Shown here in pieces: positions 17,885 to 26,380 of a stretch of DNA of 64,000 nucleotides. Position 1 is the stretch's first letter. Each line of letters opens with the position of its first letter. The notes below the pieces were generated by a model, which did no database searches, was not told the DNA's origin, and was given only the letters and a program-made list of their open reading frames with translations. Origin of the DNA: Bdellovibrionaceae bacterium UBA6502 (GTDB lineage Bacteria; Bdellovibrionota; Bdellovibrionia; Bdellovibrionales; UBA840); NCBI GenBank assembly GCA_002436415.1, contig DJMA01000024.1, positions 1 to 64,000 on the forward strand, given 5' to 3'. A program made the translations under genes and the position numbers.

Positions 17885-20800
17885 TACAATCTCTCCTGTA
17901 GCCAGTAAAGTAGCAACTCTGCACGGGAAAAATCATACTTTCCTGAAATTTGATTTAGTGGACAAATGTATCTGGAATCCGGCTGGTGTCCATAAGAGTC
18001 AAATTGTATCACCGGAGCGGTAGACTCCTCTCCTTTTCTATAAGCTTCCAAACGAGATAGAAAATAAACATTATCTAGTCCGCCAATAAAATCAAAAAAT
18101 CCAATCGGTGTAAAATGCTTCTCAGCATACATGATCAAGCGAGCCAAGTTTTCCATCACCAATCGTGAATCCATTGAAGATTTGGAATCTTGTAAAGCCA
18201 AGAAACGTCGAGTTAAATTGTTTTTAATTCGCTTTTCATATTCTTTTTGACGATTAGAGTCTAATGGAAATCGATTCTTAGGAAGATAGTATTCTTTAAT
18301 CATCTCTAGATATTTCTTTTTATCTAAATTTAAAACATGCTCAAACGCAGGTTCAAAAAGATAAAACTCGCCGACAAAACTTAATTTTTCAAAACGACTC
18401 GTTCGCAAACTTCTTCTAACAAAATCGATGGGAAGTCCAAACTTTGTTTGAAAATCAGCCAAACTTTCTCTCACTTCTTGGGTATCGGCCAATAATTTAT
18501 TCCACCGATAACGAATGCTCATGCACCTGCGATCAAAGCCATCGTCATATTCATTCAAAACCCCTTCTAAGCTCGCCTCACGAAAATTGCTAAAGCCAAA
18601 AAAAGTATTTCCTGGATCATTGTTACCAACAATATTTATACGAATGTCTTCATCAGTGTGTTCTCTGATATAAACGTTGCTATAATCTAAAAATAAATCC
18701 TGCCAATTCATCCCAGAGCGAGAAGCTTCCGTGTAACGAAACACATCTTGCTGTTCTTCGCCAGGAGCAAAAACACTTAAATCATGCGTGGTAGCAACCG
18801 CATCACTCTTCCAAAACAGCAAACGAAACTGCGAAACACTTTCATGGGCCTTGTGCTCGACACGTAAGGCTTGGCTGTATTTTTTAACTTCATCTAAAGA
18901 ACCTGTAAAAAATAGTTTCCGAATGGCTTTGAGTTTTCCTAATATTTGGGGATCATTTGAGTATAGACTTTGTTTGTCTTTTTTAACTTTGGCCAATCGA
19001 ATATTGTACTTTCTAGTTTCCACTTCAGTAGTAGATAATTCATTTCCAAAATAGAGAAAACGAAAATAAAGCCTTAAACCTGTTAAGTATCCAAAAATAT
19101 CTTTATCTGCTATGGAACGATAAATTTGTAAATTTTCAGAATCAATACGATGCATATGAGTTCTATAAAGACTTAACTTTTGTGCTTCTAGATCTAAAAA
19201 GAAAGAGGCGTTAGAAGCTAAAAATAGCCCAGGACTTAAACTCGCACCTAAATCATAGCTAATATGAGAAATAAGTGAGTCTCCTACTTTAAAGCGATCA
19301 AAAAAACTTTCAATATACTCTGTTAATGTTAGATCCTCTACTTTGGATAAATCTGATTTTAGAGACCTAAGGTCTTTTAATACCTGGGTTCGTAGCATAA
19401 AAAAATTAAAATTCTTGGTCTCTAAGCTAGGATCATTGGCAGCTAATAGCTCTTGCTCTGCAAACTGTAAGTCAGAAAATTTTGGATGCTTTTTTTGTAG
19501 TACTTTGTACCAGTCTATAAATTCATCAGCCAGAGCTCTCGTTTCACTAGAGTCCGAATAACTTGAGAATGCCTTTATTGTTTTTTCCAAATCTTTAGCT
19601 AATTCAGGATCTATTTTTTTTATTGCATAGTAAGTGGCTTTTAGCTGCAAACCTGAGGCTGTGATTGGATTGATAGTGTTTAAGCTAGTGTCTTCCGTTA
19701 AATCAGGGAAACTATCAAGAGGCAAACTTAAAATCGAAAACAAGTCGGAGCTTTGCTTGTCTAAAGCTTGTTTAATCGCACCTTCCACCTCATCTTCTCG
19801 GCCCTCAATGGGAAGTTTAGTGATTTGTACTGGCTGAATATGAGAAAGATTAAAACTCAAACCAGCGTTTATACTACCAGACAGAATCTCTGGGGTCTCC
19901 AAGCCGTTAAAATACAAATAATTACCAATGCCAAGGCCAAAGTTAAAACTCTCCACAACTTGAATGTTGTTTTGAGTTCCTAAAATAGGACCTAAATACA
20001 AATCTTTGCTGTAAGCTAATTGAGCGTTCCAAAAAGGAATGGGTTTGACTCCAAAATTAATATCACTCACTTGACCTGTGGTAAGAAACTCAGCAAATTG
20101 TTTTGCCGATTGGTCCACACGGTGCTTGTAAATCTCATCTGAAATATTGGTTTTTGGAATTAATTTACTTAAACGATAAAAGGCATTCTGCAACAAATTT
20201 GAAAAAGCCAAACTTTTAATAAGCGCCCAAATATCACTACTCACCCCTAATCCTGAATAACGATCGTGAGTTAAACGGTACGGGTAAGTTTCACAATACT
20301 TTCTTATCAGTATCCCCTTCTCAACGATTTTATCTCCACAACTTAGCTTGGTATTCACCCTCAAAGGAGGAAAATCTAAATTTAGCTTCTCCATCATTGA
20401 GTTTCTGCGAGATTTTAAAATCTCAGCGAGTAGTAGAACTTCGCATTCGCACAAATTGCTACTTCTCGCAATCTCTTCAAAATCACTTTCCGTAAGTTGA
20501 GCAATTCGCCGAGCAATCCAGCGAGCATCTGCGTAGGGTGTTGCGTAATTACGAGCCGCTATAAAATCCAAATATAGTTTTCGATTTAAAACATTTCCGA
20601 TGTTGGCTGAAAACAAATTCAATGAACCTGGAAAATCAGTTAAGGCGTATCCCAGAACCAAGGAGCGGTATTTCCTTTTACTCCCCATTGAAGCTGCTGT
20701 GATATAACTAGCAGGATCTAAAAAGTACACTGGAGGCTCAGTAACGAAAACTGACTTTAGACGAAGCACATTAGAGTTATCAAATAAACTATCATCAAAA

Positions 20801-21633
20801 GCGGAGGCAAACTCTCCTAAATATTCCTTAAATTTTTGTTTAAGAAAAACACTTTCCTTTGATCCTTCTTCCATTTTTTCAAAATCATGTACCAAAATTT
20901 CTAGAAAAGCATTTTGCATACTAGATGCGTTGATTAGATCCAGCTTATCGGGCTCTTTACCATCAAGGCTATCTTCAATTTTTTTAATTTCTTCTAGGGT
21001 AGAATTTAAGGCTTTATCTTGAAGCCCTAGGTAAACATCAGCTACGAAAATCTTTTTTTCACTTGCGTCTGCGAACTTAATTTCAATGCTTTCTTCATAC
21101 CTGTAAGCAGGCACATGATAACCAATCTTATGAAAAAGACTAGCATTCATTAATCGGTTGATCGCTCTTGGTCCAAAACCGACTCGAATCACTCGACCTG
21201 ATTTAGTCTTACTAATAAACTGGTAAAGATCAGCGTACTTCCCTTCTTTGGACTGGTATTCTAAAACGCCAAGCTCCCCCTCTAGCTTCTTAAAATTATC
21301 TTTTGGAAATTTATCCTGCCAATCATAGATAGTAGAGCTTTGGGTAAATACTTTAGAGCTTTGCGGATTGAGTAAAGACAGATCTTTTACTTTCTTATCT
21401 TGAAACAATTCAAAGGCTTCTTCGGGGTGAAGCTGTCTGTTTTGAAAAATTAAATCTTCACTAATCTCCCCATCAAAATACAAAGGCACAGATCCAATAT
21501 TAGCATCCAGTCTTAGTTTTGCATGAATGATATTAGGGTCGATCGCCTGTGCCCTTAGATTAAGGCAGAGGCTAAAAAAGAAAAAAAATCCTAATAAAAA
21601 ATTCCCACTCCAAAGCATGGCAATTTGTAGCAT
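17884..21633 (-). CDS. Large secreted protein of unknown function, coupled to the subtilase
   Basis: A 1249-residue exported protein with a strongly hydrophobic signal peptide (FLLGFFFFFSLCLNLRAQA, about 12-30). The mature chain mixes Lys/Glu-rich helical regions with alternating beta segments (NNIQVVESFNFGLGIGNYLYF, SGSINAGLSFNLSH, SHISYDLGASLSPGLFLA) that could be part of an outer-membrane or surface structure. A CxC pair (CECEV) and further Cys in the middle suggest disulfides. No family is recognised. It is upstream in a two-gene operon whose second gene is the subtilase, so it may be a substrate, anchor or partner of that protease. The start could be M1 or M6; neither has a strong ribosome site. 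Confidence 0.8.
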   Translation of the reverse strand: MLQIAMLWSGNFLLGFFFFFSLCLNLRAQAIDPNIIHAKLRLDANIGSVPLYFDGEISEDLIFQNRQLHPEEAFELFQDKKVKDLSLLNPQSSKVFTQSSTIYDWQDKFPKDNFKKLEGELGVLEYQSKEGKYADLYQFISKTKSGRVIRVGFGPRAINRLMNASLFHKIGYHVPAYRYEESIEIKFADASEKKIFVADVYLGLQDKALNSTLEEIKKIEDSLDGKEPDKLDLINASSMQNAFLEILVHDFEKMEEGSKESVFLKQKFKEYLGEFASAFDDSLFDNSNVLRLKSVFVTEPPVYFLDPASYITAASMGSKRKYRSLVLGYALTDFPGSLNLFSANIGNVLNRKLYLDFIAARNYATPYADARWIARRIAQLTESDFEEIARSSNLCECEVLLLAEILKSRRNSMMEKLNLDFPPLRVNTKLSCGDKIVEKGILIRKYCETYPYRLTHDRYSGLGVSSDIWALIKSLAFSNLLQNAFYRLSKLIPKTNISDEIYKHRVDQSAKQFAEFLTTGQVSDINFGVKPIPFWNAQLAYSKDLYLGPILGTQNNIQVVESFNFGLGIGNYLYFNGLETPEILSGSINAGLSFNLSHIQPVQITKLPIEGREDEVEGAIKQALDKQSSDLFSILSLPLDSFPDLTEDTSLNTINPITASGLQLKATYYAIKKIDPELAKDLEKTIKAFSSYSDSSETRALADEFIDWYKVLQKKHPKFSDLQFAEQELLAANDPSLETKNFNFFMLRTQVLKDLRSLKSDLSKVEDLTLTEYIESFFDRFKVGDSLISHISYDLGASLSPGLFLASNASFFLDLEAQKLSLYRTHMHRIDSENLQIYRSIADKDIFGYLTGLRLYFRFLYFGNELSTTEVETRKYNIRLAKVKKDKQSLYSNDPQILGKLKAIRKLFFTGSLDEVKKYSQALRVEHKAHESVSQFRLLFWKSDAVATTHDLSVFAPGEEQQDVFRYTEASRSGMNWQDLFLDYSNVYIREHTDEDIRINIVGNNDPGNTFFGFSNFREASLEGVLNEYDDGFDRRCMSIRYRWNKLLADTQEVRESLADFQTKFGLPIDFVRRSLRTSRFEKLSFVGEFYLFEPAFEHVLNLDKKKYLEMIKEYYLPKNRFPLDSNRQKEYEKRIKNNLTRRFLALQDSKSSMDSRLVMENLARLIMYAEKHFTPIGFFDFIGGLDNVYFLSRLEAYRKGEESTAPVIQFDSYGHQPDSRYICPLNQISGKYDFSRAELLLYWLQERL

Positions 21634-21801
21634 GCAGCACAGAACTTTGTCCCCTGAAACCCCTACAAACAGTGCTATTTGGAAGTATTTTCATTTATTT
21701 TGGAAAGGCTTTTATCTGAATTATTAAAAATCCTAATCAAAGATGGATCAGCCCCCTTAGAAAGACTCTATTCATAGCTAAAATTAGTCAAATATCCCAT
21801 C

Positions 21802-21834
21802 AAAAAAAGAGAAAGCGCAAAGGCTTTCTCTTTT
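21802..21834 (-). terminator. Strong terminator after the Tyr-rich lipoprotein gene
   Basis: A 12-bp stem, AAAAGAGAAAGC (21805-21816) with GCTTTCTCTTTT (21823-21834), loop GCAAAG. On the minus strand it ends in a run of T, so it terminates the gene ending at 21858. Confidence 0.85.
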
Positions 21835-21857
21835 AACATTTGAATTAATGAATCCGA

Positions 21858-22625
21858 CTACTTCAACAAGCTCAAATCAATATTAAATTGAGTTTTAATT
21901 GTATTTTGTAGGGATTCAACGCTAGCACCAGTCTTAGCAGAAGCCGTCTCTAAAGCAGCGTCAATCGCTCCAAAATTTCCAGACATAACTTCAGCCTCAA
22001 CCTCAGAAATACTGAAACCAAAAGCTTTGTTGGTTAGGTTTTCTACCATTGTCGCTGAAACCTGAGATTTAGGCATCGAAGTCAATTGGATGTAAGCATC
22101 TGCTAGTGCTTGTGCAGAACTTGCATTGATAGAGAACTGAGTTTGAATCATATCAGCTACTTTTAATTTACGATTTTCAGACTGACGAGATAACTTAATG
22201 AACTCATTTAAAGAAGTGCTGTCACGATTAAATCGAGTTCCAGTCCAATAGTCTTCGTAAACACCATTTCCAACATAATCTAAGTCATAGTAAAAATACG
22301 CATCATAATCATATAGGTAGTCACTAATATTTTCACCTGGATTGTAGTCTGTTAAATCATAAGCATCGTAAGTGTCTGTAACCCAATCATACACAACAAT
22401 ATAGTCATAATAATATGTGTCTTGAAGTGTATCCATTTTTTCAATAGATAACTCAGAATCAGCCATATAGCGATTTACATTCTCAACAAAATCATATGCT
22501 GCTTCTTCACGAGTGTATTCGATGCCACCAACACTAGATGTTGTAGACTGCCCACCACAAGCAATCATTCCTGCAAGAGCGGCACCAGCTAGTATTGTAT
22601 TTTTTAAAAATTTTTGAATTCTCAT
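21858..22625 (-). CDS. Tyr/Asp-rich lipoprotein of unknown function
   Basis: A 255-residue predicted lipoprotein: signal peptide with lipobox MIAC, C23. A low-complexity Gly/Ser/Thr linker leads to a segment (about 65-125) very rich in Tyr and Asp (DTYYYDYIVVYDW, YDYDAYFYYDLDYVG), then an Ala/Ser/Gln-rich helical C-terminus (SASAKTGASVESLQNTIKTQF). The aromatic/acidic segment could bind metal or other surfaces, but no family is recognised. Monocistronic with its own terminator; the gene upstream is divergent. Confidence 0.82.
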   Translation of the reverse strand: MRIQKFLKNTILAGAALAGMIACGGQSTTSSVGGIEYTREEAAYDFVENVNRYMADSELSIEKMDTLQDTYYYDYIVVYDWVTDTYDAYDLTDYNPGENISDYLYDYDAYFYYDLDYVGNGVYEDYWTGTRFNRDSTSLNEFIKLSRQSENRKLKVADMIQTQFSINASSAQALADAYIQLTSMPKSQVSATMVENLTNKAFGFSISEVEAEVMSGNFGAIDAALETASAKTGASVESLQNTIKTQFNIDLSLLK

Positions 22626-22898
22626 TTATCCCCCTAATTTTTTAGATCAAAAAGTTTTTTGCCTCCGAAAACAGTTTTAGAAGCTAAGAAAAGTCTTTTC
22701 ATTGATTTTCCCAATTTGGCCCCAATTTATTTAAATTTCATTCCCTTTAAAAAAGATCTTTTGAAAAAAGTATCAAAGCGACCCCACACTTGAATGAAAA
22801 GCCAGCAAAAATATTGCAGTTTTCGATATTTTTGGCCCATTGCAGTAGAATCTTTTGCGTAAATCAGTTACTTTTCTCACCTACGAAAAGGGTTAAAA

Positions 22899-24092
22899 AT
22901 GCTTCCAGAACTATTGAGTCCCGCCGGGAATTTAGAAAAATTAAAAATCGCCATTAACTATGGTGCTGATGCTGTTTACTTGGGATTGCAAAAATTTGGT
23001 TTAAGATCTGCCGCTGAAAACTTTAACCTTTCAGAATTAAATGAAGGCGTTCAATACGCACACCAAAGAAACGCAAAGGTATTTGTGGTTTTAAACGCCT
23101 ACCTTCACGATAAAGAGCTTGAAGAGCTTCCTGCCTATTTAAAAGAAATGGAAGCAGCTGGAGTGGATGCAGTTATTGTTTCAGATTTAGGAGTGGTAAA
23201 ATGCGTTTTGAATCATTCTAGTATTCCTGTTCACCTAAGTACCCAGGCCTCTTGCTTAAACTATCGATCTGCAAAACTATGGAAAGACATGGGCGCTGAA
23301 CGCATTGTTCTAGGCCGAGAAATCTCCTTAGAACAAGCAGCGAAAATTAAAGAAAAAGTAGACATTGAACTCGAAATGTTTATCCACGGCTCTATGTGTA
23401 TGGCCTATAGTGGAAATTGTGTTATCTCTAATTACACCCAAGGACGTGATTCCAATCGCGGCGGATGTGCTCACAGTTGCCGCTTTGAATATAGCTTAGA
23501 AATCCCGACAGAAAACGGCATTGAAAAAACAAATTCTTTTTTCATGTCTTCAAAAGATTTAAACGGAATCATGCAGATTCAAAAATTCATCGATTGCGGA
23601 ATTGACTCTCTTAAGATCGAAGGAAGAATGAAAAACCACCTTTATCTATCGAGCATCACTGGAGCCTACCGAAAGGCATTGGATGCAATCGCTAGAGGAG
23701 AAAATTTAAGCCAAGATGCTTTAAAAGAAATTTTTAATGAAATGACCAAACTGGCTCACCGTGAATACACCGAAGCTTCCCTGTTACAATCCGCCGGAAA
23801 AGACAGTGTGTACCGAGATCGTGAAAAAGCCATAAACACTCATAAAGTGGTGGGTAAGATCTTAGAAGTAAAAGACAATGAGATAATCTTTTTATCCAAA
23901 TCCAATTATGAAATTGGCCAAAAATTAGAGCCGGTTAACTACTCTTTAATGGGTAAAAACATTTTAACAAAAAGCCTCGAAGAGTTGGATGGAGAGCTTG
24001 CCACAAAATGTAAGCCAAATCGAATCTATAGACTGAATACGGAACAAATCTCGGGCTTACGTGCCGGCGATATATTAAGGACTCCAGTATGA
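22899..24092 (+). CDS. U32-family protein, TrhP/YegQ type (tRNA uridine hydroxylation)
   Basis: A 397-residue cytoplasmic protein of the peptidase U32 family. These are now known as iron-sulfur, prephenate-dependent RNA/ubiquinone hydroxylation factors (TrhP, RlhA, UbiU/V). The N-terminal barrel opens with ELLSPAGNLEKLK and contains NYGADAVYLGL. Four Cys (C167, C174, C190, C194) lie in GSMCMAYSGNC and RGGCAHSC, matching the cluster-binding region. SLKIEGRMK (about 237-245) is the family core, and the C-terminal ~80 residues form the usual beta domain. The next gene overlaps by four bases (ATGA) and is a second, diverged U32 protein. AAGGG precedes the ATG. Confidence 0.85.
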   Translation: MLPELLSPAGNLEKLKIAINYGADAVYLGLQKFGLRSAAENFNLSELNEGVQYAHQRNAKVFVVLNAYLHDKELEELPAYLKEMEAAGVDAVIVSDLGVVKCVLNHSSIPVHLSTQASCLNYRSAKLWKDMGAERIVLGREISLEQAAKIKEKVDIELEMFIHGSMCMAYSGNCVISNYTQGRDSNRGGCAHSCRFEYSLEIPTENGIEKTNSFFMSSKDLNGIMQIQKFIDCGIDSLKIEGRMKNHLYLSSITGAYRKALDAIARGENLSQDALKEIFNEMTKLAHREYTEASLLQSAGKDSVYRDREKAINTHKVVGKILEVKDNEIIFLSKSNYEIGQKLEPVNYSLMGKNILTKSLEELDGELATKCKPNRIYRLNTEQISGLRAGDILRTPV

Positions 24093-25267
24093 ATTTTGCA
24101 AGTTTTGTAGAAAACATTCATGAGATTAAAACTCTAAAAGAGACAGGTTTTACCGAATTAATTTTGGCTCCTAGTTCATTAAGTCGTTACGGCAAGGCCC
24201 AGGACTCTGAGCTTCAGACTATTATTGATGAAGCCAAAGAAAATGACTTACAGGTCTTTCTAGAATTGGATCGAATCCTAGTTGGTTCTGAGCTAGATCT
24301 ATTTTTACAACACTGGCAAAGTTTGAACTTAAAAAACTTCGATGCAGTCCGAGTTTTAGATCCTGGCCTTCTTGAGTACTTCTGCAGTGAAACTAATTTA
24401 GACATACATTTTAATTCAGAAATGGGAAACCATAATTTGTCTGCATTAAAGCACTGGCAGAATTACTCCAAAGAACAAATTAAACGCATTATTTTATGTC
24501 CTGAGCTAGAAGCGGAAAAAATTAAAACTTACTCAAAAGAGCTTAATTGCCAGCTAGAAATTTACGGCTTAGGGAAAATTTTGTTATTCTACACTCCCCG
24601 CCACTTGCTAAGTCCCTATTTTGAAAACCATGAAGATCCAAAAGAGAAATATGTTTTCAACAAAGACTATATCGAAATATTAGGAAACTCAGAAGAAAGC
24701 CCGCACAAGGCATTTCCATTAGTTGAAACCAAATGCGGTAGTTTTATGTTCTCACCAAAAGATTTATGCATTCTCGATTACTGGCAAGATATCTTAGAAT
24801 GTAGTCTTGCAAGCCTTCGTTTTGACCTAAGAGACAATATCAACGAAGAACTTCTATCTGTTTTAAAAGATTTTTTGAATCAGCCTGAGAAGAAAAACTT
24901 AAAAACATTAAAAGAAATTTGGCCAAAAACTTTAATCCGAGGTTTTTTCAAAGCCAACAAAAGTGATGTTTTATTTGGAAACTTAAAAAATATAGCTAAC
25001 TTAAAAAAAGAAGACAACTACCTGGGCGACGTGATCGAAACTAAAAGCGGACTGCATTTAGTTATCGAGCTTAAATCCCAAAAGGCTGTATTGAGCATCG
25101 GTAAGACTTTGAGCTTTTTGGCACCAGACAAAAAAGCCAAAGAAGTAAAAGTAAAACATATGAAAAACTTGGCTGGAGAAAGTATAGAGGAAGCGAGCTT
25201 TGGACAATTTGTGATGCTTCCTCACTATAGTGGCGTTTCTTCCAACACCAGAGTATATTTAGTCTAA
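24089..25267 (+). CDS. Diverged U32-family paralogue, second of a coupled pair
   Basis: A 392-residue protein overlapping the upstream U32 gene by ATGA. Its middle segment EIYGLGKILLFYTPRHLLSPYF resembles the U32 signature, with the family HG(A/S)(L/M)C replaced by GLGKIL. The cluster Cys are therefore not conserved in that position, although other Cys occur (C213 region, C226). The later FFKANKSDVLFGNLKN and the C-terminal SIGKTLSFLAPDKKAKEV also look like U32 C-terminal parts. Paired U32 genes are known (UbiU/UbiV; B. subtilis YrrN/YrrO), so a heterodimeric partner role is inferred. Assignment rests on motif resemblance by eye. Confidence 0.65.
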   Translation: MNFASFVENIHEIKTLKETGFTELILAPSSLSRYGKAQDSELQTIIDEAKENDLQVFLELDRILVGSELDLFLQHWQSLNLKNFDAVRVLDPGLLEYFCSETNLDIHFNSEMGNHNLSALKHWQNYSKEQIKRIILCPELEAEKIKTYSKELNCQLEIYGLGKILLFYTPRHLLSPYFENHEDPKEKYVFNKDYIEILGNSEESPHKAFPLVETKCGSFMFSPKDLCILDYWQDILECSLASLRFDLRDNINEELLSVLKDFLNQPEKKNLKTLKEIWPKTLIRGFFKANKSDVLFGNLKNIANLKKEDNYLGDVIETKSGLHLVIELKSQKAVLSIGKTLSFLAPDKKAKEVKVKHMKNLAGESIEEASFGQFVMLPHYSGVSSNTRVYLV

Positions 25268-25274
25268 TCTATGT

Positions 25275-25493
25275 TTAGTCTGGCTGATTGAAGTACTGAA
25301 TTTCTCCAACATCATAGAATATAGGTGAAGCCTCAGCAAAATTTCGATTTGAGTAGCTATCAATGACCAAGCTAGCTACCAACTTTGAAGCAAACATTAG
25401 CACCTGAAAAGTATAAAATGGCCCATTTAATTGCGTATGGATGAGCATTAAATCCTTGAATTTCTTCTCTGTACTCATTGCAAGGAAAATCAA
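25275..25493 (-). CDS. Doubtful 72-codon frame starting inside repeat copy B
   Basis: The first ~25 codons (MIFLAMSTEKKFKDLMLIHTQ) lie in the MITE-like element at 25419-25559, and the rest reads into flanking unique DNA. The C-terminal part (ASKLVASLVIDSYSNRNFAEA) has a protein-like composition and might be the tail of a truncated gene. No ribosome site is clear. I cannot assign a function; it may be a chimera made by insertion, or simply chance. Confidence 0.25.
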   Translation of the reverse strand: MIFLAMSTEKKFKDLMLIHTQLNGPFYTFQVLMFASKLVASLVIDSYSNRNFAEASPIFYDVGEIQYFNQPD

Positions 25494-25559
25494 AACTCGA
25501 ACATCTTAATTTATTTTTTTTCATTAGTTAATTTAGTCTATCTATAACTAGAGGGATCA
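25419..25559 (+). repeat. MITE-like repeat, copy B (degenerate ends)
   Basis: The left end TGGCCCATTTAATTGCGTA and interior CTCATTGCAAGGAAAATCAA / AACTCGAAC match copies A, C and D. The right end (TCTATAACTAGAGGGATCA) is decayed relative to TCTATCCGCAATTAAAGGG in copy C. On the minus strand it keeps a 20-codon ATG frame (MSTEKKFKDLMLIHTQLNGP) that aligns without gaps with those of A and C. The stretch from here to 25718 shows no gene. Confidence 0.7.
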
Positions 25560-25718
25560 TTAAATGAAAAGAATTAATCCTGTATCTGGTAGTTTTATTT
25601 GAATTCGCTTTTAAGGGAGCTAATTTTTGTAGGTGAATATTATACTATTTCGAAGCTCACGCATTTCAAGCTAATCTAAGTTGATCTTAACCTAAAAGCT
25701 TAATAGAAAACTGAAAAT

Positions 25719-25931
25719 CTAGGATTTTTGCCCAGGCATTATAAACCCCAGTTTTTTGGCTAACTGATTTTGGTCTTCAATGTCTTTTTCAAACAATTCA
25801 ATACCATCACGCTTTTGACGAATTTCTTTTACCTGCTTTAAGAATTGATTTTTCTCTTCAAGGCTCATCTCTGAGAGTCTTAAATAGTTTTCTTTGATCC
25901 AGCTCTGTTCATCCATTGTGATTTTTGACAT
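25719..25931 (-). CDS. Small Glu/Lys-rich protein of unknown function
   Basis: A 70-residue predicted soluble helical protein (MSKITMDEQSWIKENY..., rich in Glu, Lys, Gln). The ATG at 25931 is preferred over an upstream TTG (26042); neither has an obvious ribosome site. A coiled coil is likely through residues 15-55 (MSLEEKNQFLKQVKEIRQK). It is divergent from feoAB. No family recognised. Confidence 0.5.
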   Translation of the reverse strand: MSKITMDEQSWIKENYLRLSEMSLEEKNQFLKQVKEIRQKRDGIELFEKDIEDQNQLAKKLGFIMPGQKS

Positions 25932-26077
25932 AAAATCTTTTAACACAAAATGTCTGAGTTTTTGCCTAAAAGAATTCAATTTATTGGCCCTTTTTACCCA
26001 AAAAATAATGGATTTTATTGTTTTTACAGCCTTAAGTTTCAAAATACTTTCATTTAGACCCGGCCCAGCTGAAAAAA

Positions 26078-26106
26078 TGGACCTAAATCATTAAAAAGAC
26101 TATATA
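26078..26106 (+). promoter_or_regulatory. Candidate feoAB promoter
   Basis: TGGACC (26078-26083), 17-bp spacer, TATATA (26101-26106), placing transcription start just before the feoA ribosome site AGGAG. I looked for a Fur-type inverted repeat here and saw none. Confidence 0.5.
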
Positions 26107-26125
26107 AAGGCACTAGGAGTATCTT

Positions 26126-26356
26126 ATGAACTTATGGAGTTTAAACGAAAACGAAAACGGAATGATTGGTTCTTTTTGCGAAAGCATGGATAAAAAATAT
26201 CAGCTGCGCCTAAGAGAATTAGGCTTTGATGATAGCATGCCAGTTCGTTGTTTAAAAACTTCTCCATTTGGTGGACCAAGAGTTTACCAAATTGGCGACT
26301 CGGTTTTCTCCCTCACTCAAGATATTGCAAGCTCTGTATTCCTGGTAAAAAAATAA
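26126..26356 (+). CDS. feoA: Ferrous iron transport protein A (FeoA)
   Basis: A 76-residue cytoplasmic SH3-like protein. The family core is recognisable: RLRELGFDDSMPVRCLKTSPFGGPRVYQIGDSVFSLTQDIASSVFL, with the (R)LxELGF and final A..V.V pattern. FeoA assists FeoB in ferrous iron uptake. It lies 24 bp upstream of feoB in the same orientation. Ribosome site AGGAG is well spaced. Confidence 0.88.
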   Translation: MNLWSLNENENGMIGSFCESMDKKYQLRLRELGFDDSMPVRCLKTSPFGGPRVYQIGDSVFSLTQDIASSVFLVKK

Positions 26357-26380
26357 ACCCCAAAAATTTCGGTAGGAAAA

